The position numbers and the translations under genes are program-made. This document shows, in pieces, positions 21,037 to 30,085 of a stretch of DNA of 64,000 nt (position 1 is its first letter; the number at the start of each line of letters is the position of its first letter). Origin of the DNA: an uncultured Xanthomonas sp. (GTDB taxonomy: Bacteria > Pseudomonadota > Gammaproteobacteria > Xanthomonadales > Xanthomonadaceae); the NCBI GenBank assembly GCA_943912265.1, contig CALTTS010000017.1, forward strand, positions 10,384 to 74,383. Direction: 5' to 3'. Under the pieces are notes generated by a model. It worked only from the letters and a program-made list of their open reading frames with translations. It was not told the DNA's origin and did not search any database.

Positions 21037-21192
21037 TGCACTGCTCCAGGGACGTGAGGGTTGACGGAACCGGCGATTTTACCCGCATGTTTGCCCGCCT
21101 GTCCGGGCCGGCGCAGCGGCCGCCGCGGGGTGCACCGGATGTTCAGCCGGGGAGTGCGAGGCTGCGTGCCGGTTCCCGCGAGGAGGCATCCG

Positions 21193-21723
21193 ATGATGAC
21201 GAAAGCTCCTGTCTTGTGCCTGGCCGTGCTGCTGCTGGCCTGCGCGACGGTGCCGGCCGTCGCCCGGGCAGCCGGGGCGCAGCCGGAAATCCGGCGCCCG
21301 CCGGCGACGCCGCAGGCGGTCGGGGCCGAGCACACGCTGCGCCAGATCCCGGAGGCCTGCGTTCGCCTGCAGGGCCGCTTCACCGGCGAGGCGGCCAGCC
21401 CTTATGTGTTCGAAACCGTGCCGAGCTCGCCCACCTGCCAGCCGCGGGCGAAACTCGCCGCGTTCACTCCGGCCATCGCGCAGCCCTCGTCGGGGTGGGT
21501 GCTCAACGACGTGATCCGCGTGCCGCGCGCCGACTGTCCGGCACAGCAGGCGGTGGTGCGGGTCTGGCGCCGGCCGGCCACGGCCGCGCCGCCGGCGCTG
21601 GACGCGCAGGGCCGGTCGCGGATCTATCTGGAGGATGCGCAGGCGAAGGCGGCGGCCGGCCGCCTGGCCGCGCTGCCGGCGTACGCGGTGGAACAGGCGG
21701 TGGAAGGCCGCTGCGGAACCTGA
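21193..21723 (+). CDS. Putative secreted lipoprotein, function unknown
   Basis: 176 aa. The ATG at 21193 has a perfect AGGAGG 6 bases before it (a second ATG follows at 21196). The signal sequence MMTKAPVLCLAVLLLAC ends in a lipobox-like LLAC, so it is probably a lipoprotein; cleavage after VARA is the alternative. The mature part has two or three cysteines, is rich in Ala/Pro/Arg, and matches no enzyme family I recognise. It stands 13 bases from the convergent pfp gene. Confidence 0.7.
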   Translation: MMTKAPVLCLAVLLLACATVPAVARAAGAQPEIRRPPATPQAVGAEHTLRQIPEACVRLQGRFTGEAASPYVFETVPSSPTCQPRAKLAAFTPAIAQPSSGWVLNDVIRVPRADCPAQQAVVRVWRRPATAAPPALDAQGRSRIYLEDAQAKAAAGRLAALPAYAVEQAVEGRCGT

Positions 21724-21735
21724 GCGCGTTTCGGC

Positions 21736-22989
21736 TCAGGGCCAGTCCGGCAGCCTGCGTGCCACCGCCACGTGCTTCGGCTCGACGTAGGCCGGCAGGC
21801 CGTCGCGTCCCCAGGGCAGCGGCGCTTCGCCGCGGATCAGTGGTTGCAGGTAACGCCGCGCGGCCGGCGTGATGCCGAAACCGTCGCGGCGGATGAAACC
21901 GGCCGGCAGTTTCTTTTCCCGGTTGGCCACTTGCGCCAGCGGTGCGGCCTGGATCTTCCAGCGATAGGGCGTATCGGACGTGCGCACGATCACCGGCATC
22001 GTCGCGTTGCGTCCGGCCAGCGCCAGTTTCACCGCCGCGCGGCCGACCGCCTGCGCCTGCTCCCAGTCGGTCTTCGAGGCCACGTGGCGGGCCGAGCGTT
22101 GCAGGTAGTCGGGCACGGCCCAGTGCGTTTTCAGGCCGAGCACGTCCTTGACCCGGCCGGCCAGATGCGCGGCCACGCCGCCGAGCTGGGCATGGCCGAA
22201 AGCATCGGTGCCGGCGCCGGATTCGGCGACGAAGCGGCCTTGCGCGTCGCGGATGCCTTCGCTGGCCACCACCACGCACCAGCCCACGCGCGCCACCACC
22301 TGCTGCACGCGGGCGAGGAAGGCGGCTTCGTCGTAGGCGCGCTCCGGGAACAGGATGATCTGCGGTGCCTGTTCCGGCGCGTCGCCGGCCAGGCCCGCGG
22401 CGGCGGCCAGCCAGCCGGCGTGACGGCCCATGACCTCGTACACGAACACCTTGGTGGATGTTTCGGCCATCGCCATCACGTCCAGCGCCGCTTCGCGCAC
22501 GGACACGGCCGTGTATTTGGCGGCCGAACCGAAACCGGGGCAGCAGTCGGTGACGGCCAGGTCGTTGTCGATGGTCTTGGGCACGCCGATGCAGGTCAGC
22601 GGATAGCCGAATTCGGCCGCCAGCCCGGAGACCTTCAATGCCGTGTCGGCCGAGTCGTTGCCGCCGTTGTAGAGGAACCAGCGCACGTCGTGGGCGGCCA
22701 GCACGTCGAGCAGGCGTTCGTAGCGGGCACGGTCGGCCTCGACCGACTTCAACTTGACCCGGCACGAGCCGAACGCGCCGCCCGGCGTGTGCGCCAGCGC
22801 GCGCACGGTGGCCGCCGATTCCTTCGACGCATCGATCAGGTCCTCGCGCAGCGCGCCGAGGATGCCGTTGCGCGCGGCCAGCACCTTGACGCCCTGCGCG
22901 CGGGCCTCGGCCAGCACCGCCGAGGCGGTGGCGTTGATGACGGCGGTGACGCCGCCGGACTGGGCATACAGAAGCTTGCCTTGCACCAT
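21736..22989 (-). CDS. pfp: Pyrophosphate-dependent 6-phosphofructokinase
   Basis: 417 aa. Reversible phosphorylation of fructose-6-phosphate using PPi. The diagnostic GGND (WFLYNGGNDSADTA, ~104-117) has Asp where ATP-dependent enzymes have Gly. It is followed by GVPKTIDNDLAVTD and VYEVMGRHAGWLA. The start is MVQGKLLYAQSGG (22989) with GGAGGGG upstream; the longer frame to 23070 lacks similarity. Xanthomonads are known to use this enzyme in place of an ATP phosphofructokinase. Divergent from adk. Confidence 0.94.
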   Translation of the reverse strand: MVQGKLLYAQSGGVTAVINATASAVLAEARAQGVKVLAARNGILGALREDLIDASKESAATVRALAHTPGGAFGSCRVKLKSVEADRARYERLLDVLAAHDVRWFLYNGGNDSADTALKVSGLAAEFGYPLTCIGVPKTIDNDLAVTDCCPGFGSAAKYTAVSVREAALDVMAMAETSTKVFVYEVMGRHAGWLAAAAGLAGDAPEQAPQIILFPERAYDEAAFLARVQQVVARVGWCVVVASEGIRDAQGRFVAESGAGTDAFGHAQLGGVAAHLAGRVKDVLGLKTHWAVPDYLQRSARHVASKTDWEQAQAVGRAAVKLALAGRNATMPVIVRTSDTPYRWKIQAAPLAQVANREKKLPAGFIRRDGFGITPAARRYLQPLIRGEAPLPWGRDGLPAYVEPKHVAVARRLPDWP

Positions 22990-23125
22990 CGTCGCATGCC
23001 CCTCCGGGGGCGGGTACCTCGGGTGCGGACCCGGATGCGTTAAGCTTGCGGCCATGTCGCGGTGCGGCATGCCGGGGCGCCCGGCGGCACCGCCGGCCCC
23101 GGGTTTTTTTCTTCAGGAGTGATCT

Positions 23126-23689
23126 ATGCGTTTGGTTCTACTCGGTCCGCCCGGCTCGGGCAAGGGCACCCAGGCGGTGCGGTTGAAGGAGTTCCTGAAG
23201 GTTCCGCACATCTCCACCGGCGACCTGCTGCGCGCGGAAGTCGCCGCCGGCACGCCGCTCGGCCTGCAGGCCAAGGAAGTGATGGCCCGCGGCGAGCTGG
23301 TGTCCGATGAGATCCTGCTCGGCATGCTCGAAGCGCGCCTGGCCCAGCCCGACGCCGCCACCGGCTTCATCCTCGACGGCTATCCGCGCAACCTGGCCCA
23401 GGCCGATGCGCTGGCCGCGCTGCTGGCCCGCATCGGCCAGCCGGTGGACGCCGCCGTGCAGCTGGAAGTGCCGACCGAACTGCTGGTCGAGCGCATCGCC
23501 GGCCGCGCCAAGGCCGAGGGCCGCGCCGACGACAACCCGGAGTCGGTGCGCAAGCGCCTGCAGATCTACGCCGATTCCACCGCGCCGGTGATCGGCTACT
23601 ACAAGGAGCGCGGCCTGCTGACCGTGGTCGACGGCGTCGGCGAGCTGGACGAGGTCACCGAGCGGCTGAAGAAGGCGCTCAAGGGCTGA
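23126..23689 (+). CDS. adk: Adenylate kinase (short form)
   Basis: 187 aa. AMP + ATP to 2 ADP. The P-loop is GPPGSGKGT (~7-15), the AMP-binding segment STGDLLRAEV, and FILDGYPRN. The LID is short (GRADDNPESVRKRL) with no zinc cysteines, as in short bacterial forms. AGGAGTG precedes the ATG, after a run of seven Ts in the untranslated region. Confidence 0.97.
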   Translation: MRLVLLGPPGSGKGTQAVRLKEFLKVPHISTGDLLRAEVAAGTPLGLQAKEVMARGELVSDEILLGMLEARLAQPDAATGFILDGYPRNLAQADALAALLARIGQPVDAAVQLEVPTELLVERIAGRAKAEGRADDNPESVRKRLQIYADSTAPVIGYYKERGLLTVVDGVGELDEVTERLKKALKG

Positions 23690-23711
23690 GTTCCGCCGCC
23701 GCGCGTTTCCT

Positions 23712-23739
23712 CCGGCGCCCCGCTCCGTGCGGGGCGTCG
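23712..23739 (+). terminator. Terminator hairpin after adk
   Basis: CCGGCGCCCCGC (23712-23723) pairs with GCGGGGCGTCGG (23728-23739 region) around TCCG/T, with one G-T pair. A short T-run follows (CGTTTCC). It lies 22 bases after the adk stop. Confidence 0.6.
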
Positions 23740-23818
23740 GCGTTTCCGGCACGGGTGTCCGGGGCGAACGGCTTCGCGGCGGTGCGCCGGCTCCGGCCGG
23801 ATCGGCGACAATCGGCGC

Positions 23819-25225
23819 ATGAGCAAGATCCACATCCTCGGAATCGCCGGCACCTTCATGGGCGGCGTGGCGGCGCTGGCGCGCGAACTCGGCTGCGAGG
23901 TCGAAGGCAGCGACCAGGCGATCTACCCGCCGATGTCCACCCAGCTGGAAACCCTGGGCATCGCGCTGAGGCAGGGCTACCTGCCCGGCAACATCTCGGC
24001 CGACTGCGACGCCATCCTCGTTGGCAACGCGCTCTCGCGCGGCAACCCGGCGGTGGAGGCGGTGCTCGACGACGGCCGCCGCTACACCTCCGGCGCGCAG
24101 TGGCTGGCCGAGCGCGTGCTGCCCGGGCGCACCACCCTGGCGGTGGCCGGCACCCACGGCAAGACCACCACCACCACGCTGCTGACCTTCCTGCTGGAGA
24201 CGGCCGGGCGCGCGCCGGGCTTCCTCGTCGGCGGCGTGCCGGAGGACTTCGGCGTGTCGGCGCGGCTCGGCGACGGCGCCGAGTTCGTGGTCGAGGCCGA
24301 CGAGTACGACACCGCGTTCTTCGACAAGCGCAGCAAGTTCGTCCACTACCGGCCGAGGATCGCCATCCTCAACAACCTCGAATACGACCACGCCGACATC
24401 TTCCCGGACGTGGCCGCGATCCAGCGCCAGTTCCACCACCTGGTGCGCACGGTGCCGGGCAATGGCCGGCTGGTCGTCAACGGCGAGGATGCGCGCCTGG
24501 CCGAGGTGCTGGCGATGGGCTGCTGGACGCCGGTGGAGACCTTCGGCCTGGATGATGCCTCGGTGGCCCTCGTCCGCGGCGACGGCGGCGCCGGCTTCGA
24601 CTGGAGCGCGCGCCTGCTGGAAGCCGACGGCAGCGCGTTCGTCGTGCTGCATCGGGGCGTGGAACTCGGCACCGTGCGCTGGCCGCTGCTCGGCCGCCAC
24701 AGCGTGATGAACGGGCTGGCGGCGCTGGCCGCCGCGCATGCGGTGGGCGTGGAACCGGCCGAGGTGATCCCGGCGCTGGCGCGCTTCCACAGCGTCAAGC
24801 GGCGGCTGGAACTGGTCGGCCACCACGCTGGCATCGACGTGTACGACGACTTCGCCCACCACCCGACCGCCATCGCCACCACGCTGGCCGGCCTGCGCGC
24901 CAGGGTCGGGCCGGGGCGGCGCATCGTCGTGGCGATGGAGCCGCGCAGCAATTCCATGCGCCTGGGCGCGCACGCCGCCGCGCTGGCGCCGTCGCTGGAT
25001 CTGGCCGACGTGGTGGTGTTCCTGCACCGTCCCGAACTGGCGTGGGATGCCGACAAAGTGGTGGACGCGCTGCGCGGCGACGGCCATTCGGTGCCGAGCG
25101 TGGATGCGCTGCTGGCCGAGCTGGGCCGCATCGTGATGCCCGGCGACGCGGTGGTGTTCATGTCCAACGGCGGCTTCGAGGGCGCGCCGCGGCGCTTCGT
25201 CGCCGCGCTCGAAAGCACGCGCTGA
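23819..25225 (+). CDS. mpl: UDP-N-acetylmuramate--L-alanyl-gamma-D-glutamyl-meso-diaminopimelate ligase
   Basis: 468 aa Mur-ligase family enzyme that reattaches the recovered murein tripeptide to UDP-MurNAc in peptidoglycan recycling. IHILGIAGTFMGGVA starts the Rossmann domain. The ATP site is AVAGTHGKTTTT (~111-122). EADEYDTAFFDKRSKFVHY and NLEYDHADIFPD are typical of Mpl rather than MurC. No Shine-Dalgarno is seen. GACAAT (23807-23812) lies 6 bases before the ATG and may be the -10 of a leaderless transcript. Confidence 0.95.
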   Translation: MSKIHILGIAGTFMGGVAALARELGCEVEGSDQAIYPPMSTQLETLGIALRQGYLPGNISADCDAILVGNALSRGNPAVEAVLDDGRRYTSGAQWLAERVLPGRTTLAVAGTHGKTTTTTLLTFLLETAGRAPGFLVGGVPEDFGVSARLGDGAEFVVEADEYDTAFFDKRSKFVHYRPRIAILNNLEYDHADIFPDVAAIQRQFHHLVRTVPGNGRLVVNGEDARLAEVLAMGCWTPVETFGLDDASVALVRGDGGAGFDWSARLLEADGSAFVVLHRGVELGTVRWPLLGRHSVMNGLAALAAAHAVGVEPAEVIPALARFHSVKRRLELVGHHAGIDVYDDFAHHPTAIATTLAGLRARVGPGRRIVVAMEPRSNSMRLGAHAAALAPSLDLADVVVFLHRPELAWDADKVVDALRGDGHSVPSVDALLAELGRIVMPGDAVVFMSNGGFEGAPRRFVAALESTR

Positions 25226-25302
25226 AGACCTTGCGCTGACGGCACGCCGGCCTGTCGGCGGCAGGCCGCGCGGCTTTCATCCCGCGACCGGATGGGTCAA
25301 AG

Positions 25303-25336
25303 CGAAGGGCGCGACCGTTGCCGGCCGCGCCCTTCG
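25303..25336. terminator. Bidirectional terminator between mpl and the PQQ dehydrogenase
   Basis: An 11-bp stem (25303-25313 with 25326-25336) is topped by ACCG-TTGC-CGGC, the same cap layout as the ilv attenuator hairpin. TGTTTCC follows on the plus strand. The flanking genes converge. Confidence 0.7.
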
Positions 25337-25359
25337 TGTTTCCTGCCCGGCGTGCCTGC

Positions 25360-27798
25360 TCAGTCGGGCAGCGCGTAGGCCTGGATGTAGTCGCCCGAGC
25401 GCGTGCCCAGGCCGCCGTGGCCGCCGGCGGCGATCACCACGTACTGCTTGCCGTCGATCTCGTAGCTCATCGGCGTGGCCTGGCCGCCGGCCGGCAGCCG
25501 TGCGCGCCAGACTTCCTTGCCGTCGGACAGACGGATGGCGCGGATGTAGTCGTCGGCGGTGGCGCCGATGAACACCAGCCCGCTCTTGGTGATCACGTTG
25601 CCGCCGATGTTGAACATGCCGGTCTTCAGCGGCAGGTTGACGTGGGTGCGGAACGGGCCGGTGTCGCGGGTGGTGCCCAGCGGCTTCTGCCAGACGATCT
25701 TCTTGCCGACCAGATCGATCGCGGTCAGCGTGCCCCAGATCGGGCCCTTGCAGGGCACGTCCAGCGGGCCCAGCCACGGGTTGGTGTAAGCCACGTACGG
25801 GGTGCCGTAGTCGGGCGAGATCGACAGCGCGTCACCCTTGGCGGCCGGCTTGTTGCCCTTGCCGTCCCATTTGGGCAGCACGCCGGAGGCTTCCACCCCG
25901 CCGCGCTTTTCCAGCCGGATGCGGAACGGCAGGTAGCTGGCGTTGGCCACCAGCAGCTTGTGCACCGGGTCGATCGAGGCGCCCTGCCAGTCGACGATGC
26001 CGTAGAAGGCCGGGTAGACGATGGTCTCCTTGCCCACGTGCGGCGGGGTGAACTGGCCTTCGTAGGCCGACTGGCGGAACTGGATGCGGCAGATCATCTG
26101 GTCGAACAGGGTGGCGCCCCACATGTCCGATTCCTTCAGGTCCGGCGGCGTCAGCGAGGGCAGGCCGGTGGCGAACGGCTGGGTCGGGCTCACGCGGTCG
26201 TCAGGGGCCACGCCGGCGGTGGGCACCTTGCGTTCTTCCACCGGATAGCCGGGCACCGGCTGGCCGGTGCGGCGGTCGAGCACGAAGAACTCGCCGCGCT
26301 TGGTCGACTGCACCATCGCCGGCACGATGTTGCCGCTGGCGTCGGGCAGGTCCACCAGCGACGGGCCGATCGGGATGTCCATGTCCCACAGGTCGTGGTG
26401 CACGGTCTGGAAGGTCCACTTGCGCTCGCCGGTGGCGATGTCCAGGGCGATGGTGGCGCTGGAGGTGGCGTCGTCGAACGGACGGCGGCTGCCGCCCCAG
26501 TTGTCCGGCGGCGCGTTGCCGGTGGGGATGTACAGCAGGCCCAGCGACGGGTCGGCGGTGTACACGCCCCACGCGTTGGGCGTGTCGCGGGTCAGGGTTT
26601 CATCGCCTTGCGGCAGCCAGTTTTCGGGCGTGTGGCCGGCATCCCAGGCCCAGGCCATCTTGCCGGTGACCGGGTCGTAGGCGCGCACCGCGCCGGAGGG
26701 CTCGAAGTTGGCCTGGTTGTCGAAGATCCAGCCGCCCAGCACCACCCGGTCCTTCACCACCAGCGGCGGCGAGGTGATGAAGTGGAAGCCCAGCGGCACG
26801 TTGCCCATGTGCTCGGTCAGCCACACCGAACCGTGCTCGCCGAAGTCCTCGCACGGCTGGCCGGTCCTGGCGTTGACCGCGATGATGCGCACGTCGGCCA
26901 CCGGCGAGATGATCCGCTCCGGGCACGAGGTGGCCACGCCTTCCGGCGCCTTGTAATAGGACACGCCGCGGCAGGCGAGGTAGACGTTGGCGTCGACGTT
27001 GGCCTTGTTCGGCTTGGGGTCGTACTTCCACTTGATCTTGCCGGTCTTGGCGTCCATGGCGATCACCCAGCTGTGCGGCGTGCACATGTACAGGGTGTCG
27101 TCCACCTTGATCGGAGTGACTTCGAGATTGAACTCGTGGCCCTGGTCCGGGCCCAGCGCGACGTCCTCGCCGAGCTGCTGGGTGTCGCCGGTGCGGGTGG
27201 ACCAGGCCAGCTTCAGGTTCGAGACGTTGGCGGGGGTGATCTGCGCCAGCGGGCTGTAGCGGTCGCCGTGCGGGGTGCGGCCGTAGTAGTGCCAGTCGCC
27301 GTCGGGCACCGACGGGTCGGGCGCGCCGCCGCGCGACTGCGCCAAGTCATAGCTGCCCTGCACGCCGTACGGGCGGAACGCGGCGATCAGGGTCACCGCC
27401 AGGGTCAGCACCACGCTGCCGAGCACGGCGAAGGCGGGCACGCTGCGGCAGGCCGCGCCGAGGTTGCGACGCACCCACGGTGCCAGCAGCCACAGGCCGA
27501 GCAGGAACGGCACGAACAGCCGCGGCTCCAGCGACCAGAAGTCGAAGCCCACTTCCAGCAAGGCCCAGACCACGGTACCCAGCAACACCAGCGCATACAG
27601 CCACAGCGTGGCCTTGCGGCGCAGGATGGACAGCACGCCGGTCAGCAGGAAGGCGATGCCGATGACGAGGTAATAGCCGCTGCCGCCCAGCGAGGCCAGC
27701 TTGGCGCCGCCCCAGACGAGGCCGGCACCGGCAATCAGGAAGATCAGGCCGGTCAGGACCGGCCAGAACGGTTTGGTGACGGGTGGTGAGTTCTGCAT
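25360..27798 (-). CDS. gcd: Membrane-bound PQQ-dependent dehydrogenase (glucose/quinate/shikimate family)
   Basis: 812 aa. Five hydrophobic helices occupy ~12-145 and anchor it in the inner membrane. The periplasmic eight-bladed PQQ propeller fills the rest (SRGGAPDPSVPDGDWHYYG start, then repeated W-rich blades such as GWIFDNQANFEPSGAVRAYD and the closing YVVIAAGGHGGLGT). Such enzymes oxidise glucose or a related polyol and pass electrons to ubiquinone. The ATG has AGGGGA 6 bases upstream. Quinate or shikimate dehydrogenase is the alternative. No PQQ synthesis genes are in the window. The 188 bases to clcA show no convincing promoter. Confidence 0.9.
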   Translation of the reverse strand: MQNSPPVTKPFWPVLTGLIFLIAGAGLVWGGAKLASLGGSGYYLVIGIAFLLTGVLSILRRKATLWLYALVLLGTVVWALLEVGFDFWSLEPRLFVPFLLGLWLLAPWVRRNLGAACRSVPAFAVLGSVVLTLAVTLIAAFRPYGVQGSYDLAQSRGGAPDPSVPDGDWHYYGRTPHGDRYSPLAQITPANVSNLKLAWSTRTGDTQQLGEDVALGPDQGHEFNLEVTPIKVDDTLYMCTPHSWVIAMDAKTGKIKWKYDPKPNKANVDANVYLACRGVSYYKAPEGVATSCPERIISPVADVRIIAVNARTGQPCEDFGEHGSVWLTEHMGNVPLGFHFITSPPLVVKDRVVLGGWIFDNQANFEPSGAVRAYDPVTGKMAWAWDAGHTPENWLPQGDETLTRDTPNAWGVYTADPSLGLLYIPTGNAPPDNWGGSRRPFDDATSSATIALDIATGERKWTFQTVHHDLWDMDIPIGPSLVDLPDASGNIVPAMVQSTKRGEFFVLDRRTGQPVPGYPVEERKVPTAGVAPDDRVSPTQPFATGLPSLTPPDLKESDMWGATLFDQMICRIQFRQSAYEGQFTPPHVGKETIVYPAFYGIVDWQGASIDPVHKLLVANASYLPFRIRLEKRGGVEASGVLPKWDGKGNKPAAKGDALSISPDYGTPYVAYTNPWLGPLDVPCKGPIWGTLTAIDLVGKKIVWQKPLGTTRDTGPFRTHVNLPLKTGMFNIGGNVITKSGLVFIGATADDYIRAIRLSDGKEVWRARLPAGGQATPMSYEIDGKQYVVIAAGGHGGLGTRSGDYIQAYALPD

Positions 27799-27986
27799 GA
27801 GGAATCCCCTTGCTTTCCGTTGGCGGATGCAGCAGAGCGCATCCTGTGTATCAGAAGGATGAAGGTGCTGAAATCGTATTCAAGCCCGACAATCCTACGC
27901 CTGCCGCTTTCCGGGGCAGGGAAAACGAGGCTTGCGAAACAGTCCGTCCCGTCCCCGTTCGCAAACCGGACTGCTTCGGGCCGGTT

Positions 27987-29288
27987 TCAGGCTTCGTGCG
28001 GGCGCACCACGCGGGCGGCGTTCTCGGCCAGCACTTCGTAGAAATGGGTGCGGTAGATGCGCGCCACCGACGCGGCCACCAGCGAAGTGGCCAAGATGGA
28101 GATCACCATCGCGTGGCCGTCGGTCATCTCGATCATGATCACGGCGGCCGTCAGCGGCGCGCGGGTCACCGCCGCCAGCATCGCGGCCATGCCGATGGCC
28201 ATCAGCTTGACCGTCAGCTCCGGCGCGAAGAATGGCGCAAACCAGCTGCCCAGTCCCGCGCCCATCGACAGCGACGGGGCGAAGATGCCGCCTGGCAGCC
28301 CGGTCAAAAAGGTGGCCAGCATGCCCAGCCACTTCATCGGCAGGAAATGCCAGGGCAGCGGATGGCCGCCGTTGATGGCCGTGCTGGTCACTTCCGCGCC
28401 GCTGCCGTGGATCGGCGAGACCATGCCGCACAGCGCGATCACCAGCCCGCAGGCCGCGACGAACAGGAAGGGATGGCGCCGCCGCCACGCGGTGATCGGC
28501 GCCGGCATCCAGCGGCCGACATGCACGCAGGCCCAGGCGAACGCGCCGCCGATCAGCCCGGCCAGCACGCCGATCAGCGCTGCCGGCAGCAGGATCGCGT
28601 AGCTGAAGCCGGGCACGTGGATGCGGCCGAAGTAGACATAGTTGCCCAGCATCGCCAGCGACACCACGCCGGCCAGGATCACCGCGCCGATCAGCTTGCC
28701 CGAAGTGCGCTCCTCGACCGAACGGGCCATCTCCTCGAATGCGAACACGATCCCGCCCAGCGGCGTGTTGAACGCGGCGGCGATGCCGGCCGCGCCGCCG
28801 GCGAGGATCAGCTGGCGGCGCAGCTGCGGGCTGTCCTGCACGGCAAAACGGCGCAGCGAGTACATGATGCTGGCGCCGATCTGCACGGTCGGCCCCTCGC
28901 GGCCGAGCACGAAGCCGCTGGCCAGCCCGCCGACGATGCCGACGAACTTGGCGATGGCGATGCGCGCGGACAGCAGCCGGCCGACCGGCTCGGGCGTGTC
29001 GGCCAGCATCAGCCCGGCCTTGGCCTGCGGGATGCCGCTGCCTTCGGCGCCGCGGCCCAGCCGGCGCATGATCCACAGCACCGCCATGCCGCCCAGCGGC
29101 ACCATCAGCAGCGGTGCCCACGCCCAACGTGCCTGCACCGACAGGAACCGCGCCGACGCCCAGTTGGCCGCTTCGGCCAGCAGCACGGCAACCACGCCGA
29201 CCAACGCCGCGCCCACCCACAGCAGCAGCGTGGTGCGGGTGCGGTCGCTGAGGGCGCGCGAACGCGCGAGCCAGTCACTGGGCAACAT
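27987..29288 (-). CDS. clcA: ClC-family chloride channel / H+-Cl- antiporter
   Basis: 433 aa, ~10-12 membrane helices. The chloride-pore motifs are all present: GSGIPQ (~85), GREGPTVQ with the gating glutamate (~130), and GGIFAPSL (~325). FEEMARS keeps the internal proton glutamate of antiporters, so exchange rather than a passive channel is likely. The C-terminus lacks CBS domains. No clear ribosome site precedes the ATG at 29288. Divergent from the Lon-N gene. Confidence 0.93.
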   Translation of the reverse strand: MLPSDWLARSRALSDRTRTTLLLWVGAALVGVVAVLLAEAANWASARFLSVQARWAWAPLLMVPLGGMAVLWIMRRLGRGAEGSGIPQAKAGLMLADTPEPVGRLLSARIAIAKFVGIVGGLASGFVLGREGPTVQIGASIMYSLRRFAVQDSPQLRRQLILAGGAAGIAAAFNTPLGGIVFAFEEMARSVEERTSGKLIGAVILAGVVSLAMLGNYVYFGRIHVPGFSYAILLPAALIGVLAGLIGGAFAWACVHVGRWMPAPITAWRRRHPFLFVAACGLVIALCGMVSPIHGSGAEVTSTAINGGHPLPWHFLPMKWLGMLATFLTGLPGGIFAPSLSMGAGLGSWFAPFFAPELTVKLMAIGMAAMLAAVTRAPLTAAVIMIEMTDGHAMVISILATSLVAASVARIYRTHFYEVLAENAARVVRPHEA

Positions 29289-29376
29289 GGTGTCGAGGCG
29301 GGAAAACCGGACGACAGTCTAGGCGCCGTGGCCGGAGCGGCCAAATCGGCCCGGCCGGCCGTGCGAGGATGCGCGC

Positions 29377-29955
29377 ATGCGCGGACCTGACGTTTTGCCG
29401 ATTTTCCCCTTGCACCAGGTGTTGTTGCCGGAGGCGGCCCTGAGCCTGCGCGTGTTCGAACGGCGCCATCTGGACATGCTGCGCGACAGCGGCCGTCATG
29501 GTGGCGGCTTCGGGGTGTGCCTGATCCTGTCGGGCGGGGAGGCCGGCGTGCCGGCGACGCCCGCGGCCTGGGGCGTGGAGGCCCGCGTGGAGGATTTCGA
29601 CACCCGTCCGGACGGCCTGCTGCAACTGCGCGTGCGCGGCGCGCGGCGGTTCCGGGCAAGGCGCATGCGGGTGCGCGACAACGGCCTGCTGATGGCGGAC
29701 GTCGGCTGGCGCGAGCCGGACGGCGACGACGAACTCCGCCCCGAGCATGCATTGCTCGGCACCGTGCTCGAACACATGCTCGAACGAGCCGGGCAGGACG
29801 ATGTGCGGGTCCCCGCGTGCCGTTTCGACGAGGCCGGCTGGGTGGGCTGGCGGCTGGCCGATCTGCTGCCGCTCGGTGCATCGCAGCGATTGGCGCTGCT
29901 GCAGGAAGACGACGTGCACGCACGGCTCGACCGGCTGCTGGGATGGATGGGGTGA
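29377..29955 (+). CDS. Lon substrate-binding-domain (LonN/PUA-like) protein
   Basis: 192 aa, standalone homologue of the N-terminal domain of Lon protease without ATPase or peptidase parts. Start LPIFPLHQVLLPEAALSLRVFE (first 20 residues of the fold), then EDFDTRPDGLLQLRVRGARR. Xanthomonads and pseudomonads carry such a protein of unknown role. GAGG stands 10 bases before the ATG. Confidence 0.85.
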   Translation: MRGPDVLPIFPLHQVLLPEAALSLRVFERRHLDMLRDSGRHGGGFGVCLILSGGEAGVPATPAAWGVEARVEDFDTRPDGLLQLRVRGARRFRARRMRVRDNGLLMADVGWREPDGDDELRPEHALLGTVLEHMLERAGQDDVRVPACRFDEAGWVGWRLADLLPLGASQRLALLQEDDVHARLDRLLGWMG

Positions 29956-30085
29956 GCGCAGGCCGGCCTCGCTGGCATGAGGCGGTGCGAAATGGCAGGT
30001 GTTGCGGAACCGGACCGGCCGGCGCATCGATGCGGGGTTCGGCTTGCGCCGAGTTGCCGCACCCGCGCGCATCCGCCGATGCGGC

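Noticed and set aside
23103..23111. Run of Ts before adk as a terminator
   Set aside because: No hairpin precedes it on the plus strand, and it lies just upstream of the adk ribosome site.
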